In this document: one piece after another, positions 62,097 through 64,000 of the stretch
Layout: every line of letters begins with the position of its first letter
Position numbering within the stretch: the first letter of the stretch is position 1
Position numbers and translations under genes: made by a program
Notes under the pieces: model-generated
Database searches by the model: none
The model's input: the letters and a program-made list of their open reading frames with translations, nothing else
Told to the model about the DNA's origin: nothing
NCBI RefSeq assembly: GCF_964204865.1
Contig: NC_135255.1
Coordinates: 12,243,135-12,307,134 of the forward strand
DNA: 64,000 bases
Direction of reading: 5' to 3'
DNA from: Styela clava
Taxonomy: Eukaryota; Chordata; Ascidiacea; Stolidobranchia; Styelidae

Positions 62097-64000
62097 CTAG
62101 ATGTTATAAACAGAAAATAGAGATCTCACACAGATTAACACCTGACGATTTTTAAAAAAACTTTGAGGCAAGAGCAATATACTAATTGAATAAAATATTT
62201 TTGATTATCTGAATTCTCAAGATAAACCTTTTCCAAATAAAATTGAAGTATGTTTAGACTACTATAATCTTACAAAACCAAAAAACAAAGACACATACAA
62301 TTAACATAATTCAATGCAATATATTGTTCGTATGGTAACCCTAGTTTTTATAAAGGAATAAAATAGGTAGTAAAATTATACAACTATCATTATACAAGTT
62401 TTAAAATTGATTTCAATTCATCAATCCCATTACGCATACACATTCCTTATCTATCAGGTAACCTGCCTAACAATGCCTCAAGTATCACACAAATGTATTT
62501 AACATTTGGCTGGCGAACAAATAAGCAACAAAAGAATACCCATATAACTGGAGAAAAACTAACACTATTCTTCATATTAGGCTAAAGGCCCAAGAGATAT
62601 CCAAAACAATTTAAAAAAAAAATACATTCAAAAATAATGCCATAATCCAGAGAACTGACTGCTGTTATTCAAGCGAATATTACATTTTTTTCACTAAAAT
62701 AATGATTCATGCTAAAAAAAAATTCAAAAAAATTGATCATGACTTGTTGCCAAATAGATATAATATGCAAATTCAAAAATAATTGCACGAGGAAATTCTA
62801 GAATATCAAACCATTTGGACGTGAACATCGCTAATAGATACTGACGCTGCATACATGTTGTTTCTAGACAACATTACACCTAGTGCAAATGTGCAATACC
62901 TAGAAGCAGTATAGGAATAACTACTTTAGTATTACCTAACTTAATCTACAGCAGTAAATAGAGCTCTAAATAATCATACAAAAAGATCACAATGTTCGTT
63001 GTGTATTACCTCTCTCAGACATTATAATGCAACAATATTCATTTCATCTTACATGAGCAACAACCATGACCGTTTTATAATTATACTGACAGCTGCATAT
63101 TCGGAGGGAATAAGCCGTTGAGAAATGTTGATTTACCAAGCATGGAAATGGTGATACAAAGATTACCTTTTATTAGGACCATACTTGGTAGATCTAGCTA
63201 ATCCAGCGAGTATTTCCAGATAGGTAAGCCCTCTACACTGGTGGTGAAGTAAAGGTATTTTCTCGATACTGGAGCTGAAAGGTGCAAGCGAATAACAAAA
63301 TGCTTTGCGTCATGGAGGAGGTAATGCATTACTGTGGTGCGACATACTCAACCCAATTTAGCTCAATATCTCTCATTTGCTATCTGAGGTATGCTTGAGG
63401 TTCCATCATTCAAAGTCATTGAGGGCAGAAAAAACTTTTTTATCAAAGATTTAGGAGGGTATAAATATCAATGACTACCAGATGGTATTCTGAAATAGAA
63501 TTCTGTTTTTAATAGGAATTCATGTTTTTTTTTTTCTAAAAAGTACCGGTAAAATGAAAAACAGAATAATATATTGGTGTGACGGGCAATGAGATTTCTA
63601 AATGTAAATATCAGTGGATACTTGTACTGAGCCTTATTCAGAGTGCAGGCATGAAATTGTCAGATGAAAAGGATTGAATTTACTGGATCCGAATGCTTTT
63701 TAAAATATCAATTAAGTGCAAAAATTAGAGATTAACAAGAGAGATAATTAGAAAATAATAAAAAAGTTTAGGTATAGGAAAGTTGATAATTTGTTTTGCT
63801 CTGAATGCCGCCTCTGATGAGACAGTGAGATTTCAATGTCACTGTGACTGAAGTATATTTAACAATATAGATTTAAAAGTCATTTCAACACTTTTGATTA
63901 CTGTTTGATAATAAGCCAGATGAATTTTCACCAGTTAGATCTTTATTGCAATAGAATTACTCCAAAGAGAAAAATATACGATAGCTATAAAGGAGTGTGT
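62097..64000. other. Upstream intron of the PPP1R12-like gene
   Basis: No further exon of the gene could be identified with confidence before the right edge. The sequence is AT-rich, with scattered homopolymer runs. Confidence 0.5.

Noticed and set aside
63165-63260. Minus-strand frame reading YLEILAGLARSTKYGPNK before a GT
   Set aside because: It does not resemble the expected PPP1R12 sequence and no neighbouring exon supports it.

Overview
The window looks like nuclear DNA from an animal, probably a marine invertebrate. It is AT-rich, its genes are split by GT-AG introns, and it carries tRNA-derived SINEs, several MITE families and long satellite arrays. I cannot name the species from sequence alone; a tunicate or another invertebrate deuterostome is only a guess. 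No bacterial-type operon, CRISPR array, rRNA or functional tRNA gene was seen.

Layout. 1-7.0 kb: mostly unassigned AT-rich DNA with two small MITEs and two very weak terminal-exon candidates. 7.0-12.1 kb (+): a complete 11-exon SLC1 (EAAT-type) glutamate/aspartate transporter gene. 12.7-13.6 kb (-): an intronless, frameshifted methyltransferase pseudogene. 14.1-16.4 kb: a 95-bp satellite. 17,620-30,657: one 13,038-bp transposon bounded by a perfect 8-bp target-site duplication. Each of its inverted arms carries a long array of a 175-bp tandem repeat (23 units left, 16 right). Its core carries a split, decayed gene for a Ulp1/C48-type cysteine protease with a C-terminal PHD finger, interrupted by a second 2-kb inverted-repeat element. 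32.8-33.1 kb: a SINE. 33.6-34.9 kb (+): a single-exon, soluble IRE1/RNase L-like protein with a kinase fold that lacks the catalytic Asp, followed by an apparently intact KEN RNase domain. 36.2-49.2 kb (-): a second complete 11-exon SLC1 gene. It converges on the first, has nearly the same exon sizes and identical phases, and has one exon doubled by a perfect 1,280-bp tandem duplication. 55.9-62.1 kb (-): the last five exons of a PPP1R12/MYPT-like myosin phosphatase targeting subunit; the rest should lie beyond the right edge. The remaining sequence is intronic or intergenic, with further hAT-like and other MITEs.

Functional links. The two transporters are paralogues from an old inverted or convergent duplication. 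The satellite, giant transposon and IRE1-like gene lie between their 3' ends. The IRE1-like gene and the transposon are the most unusual items. All exon joins were made by hand from splice signals, reading phase and family similarity; no alignment or database search was run.
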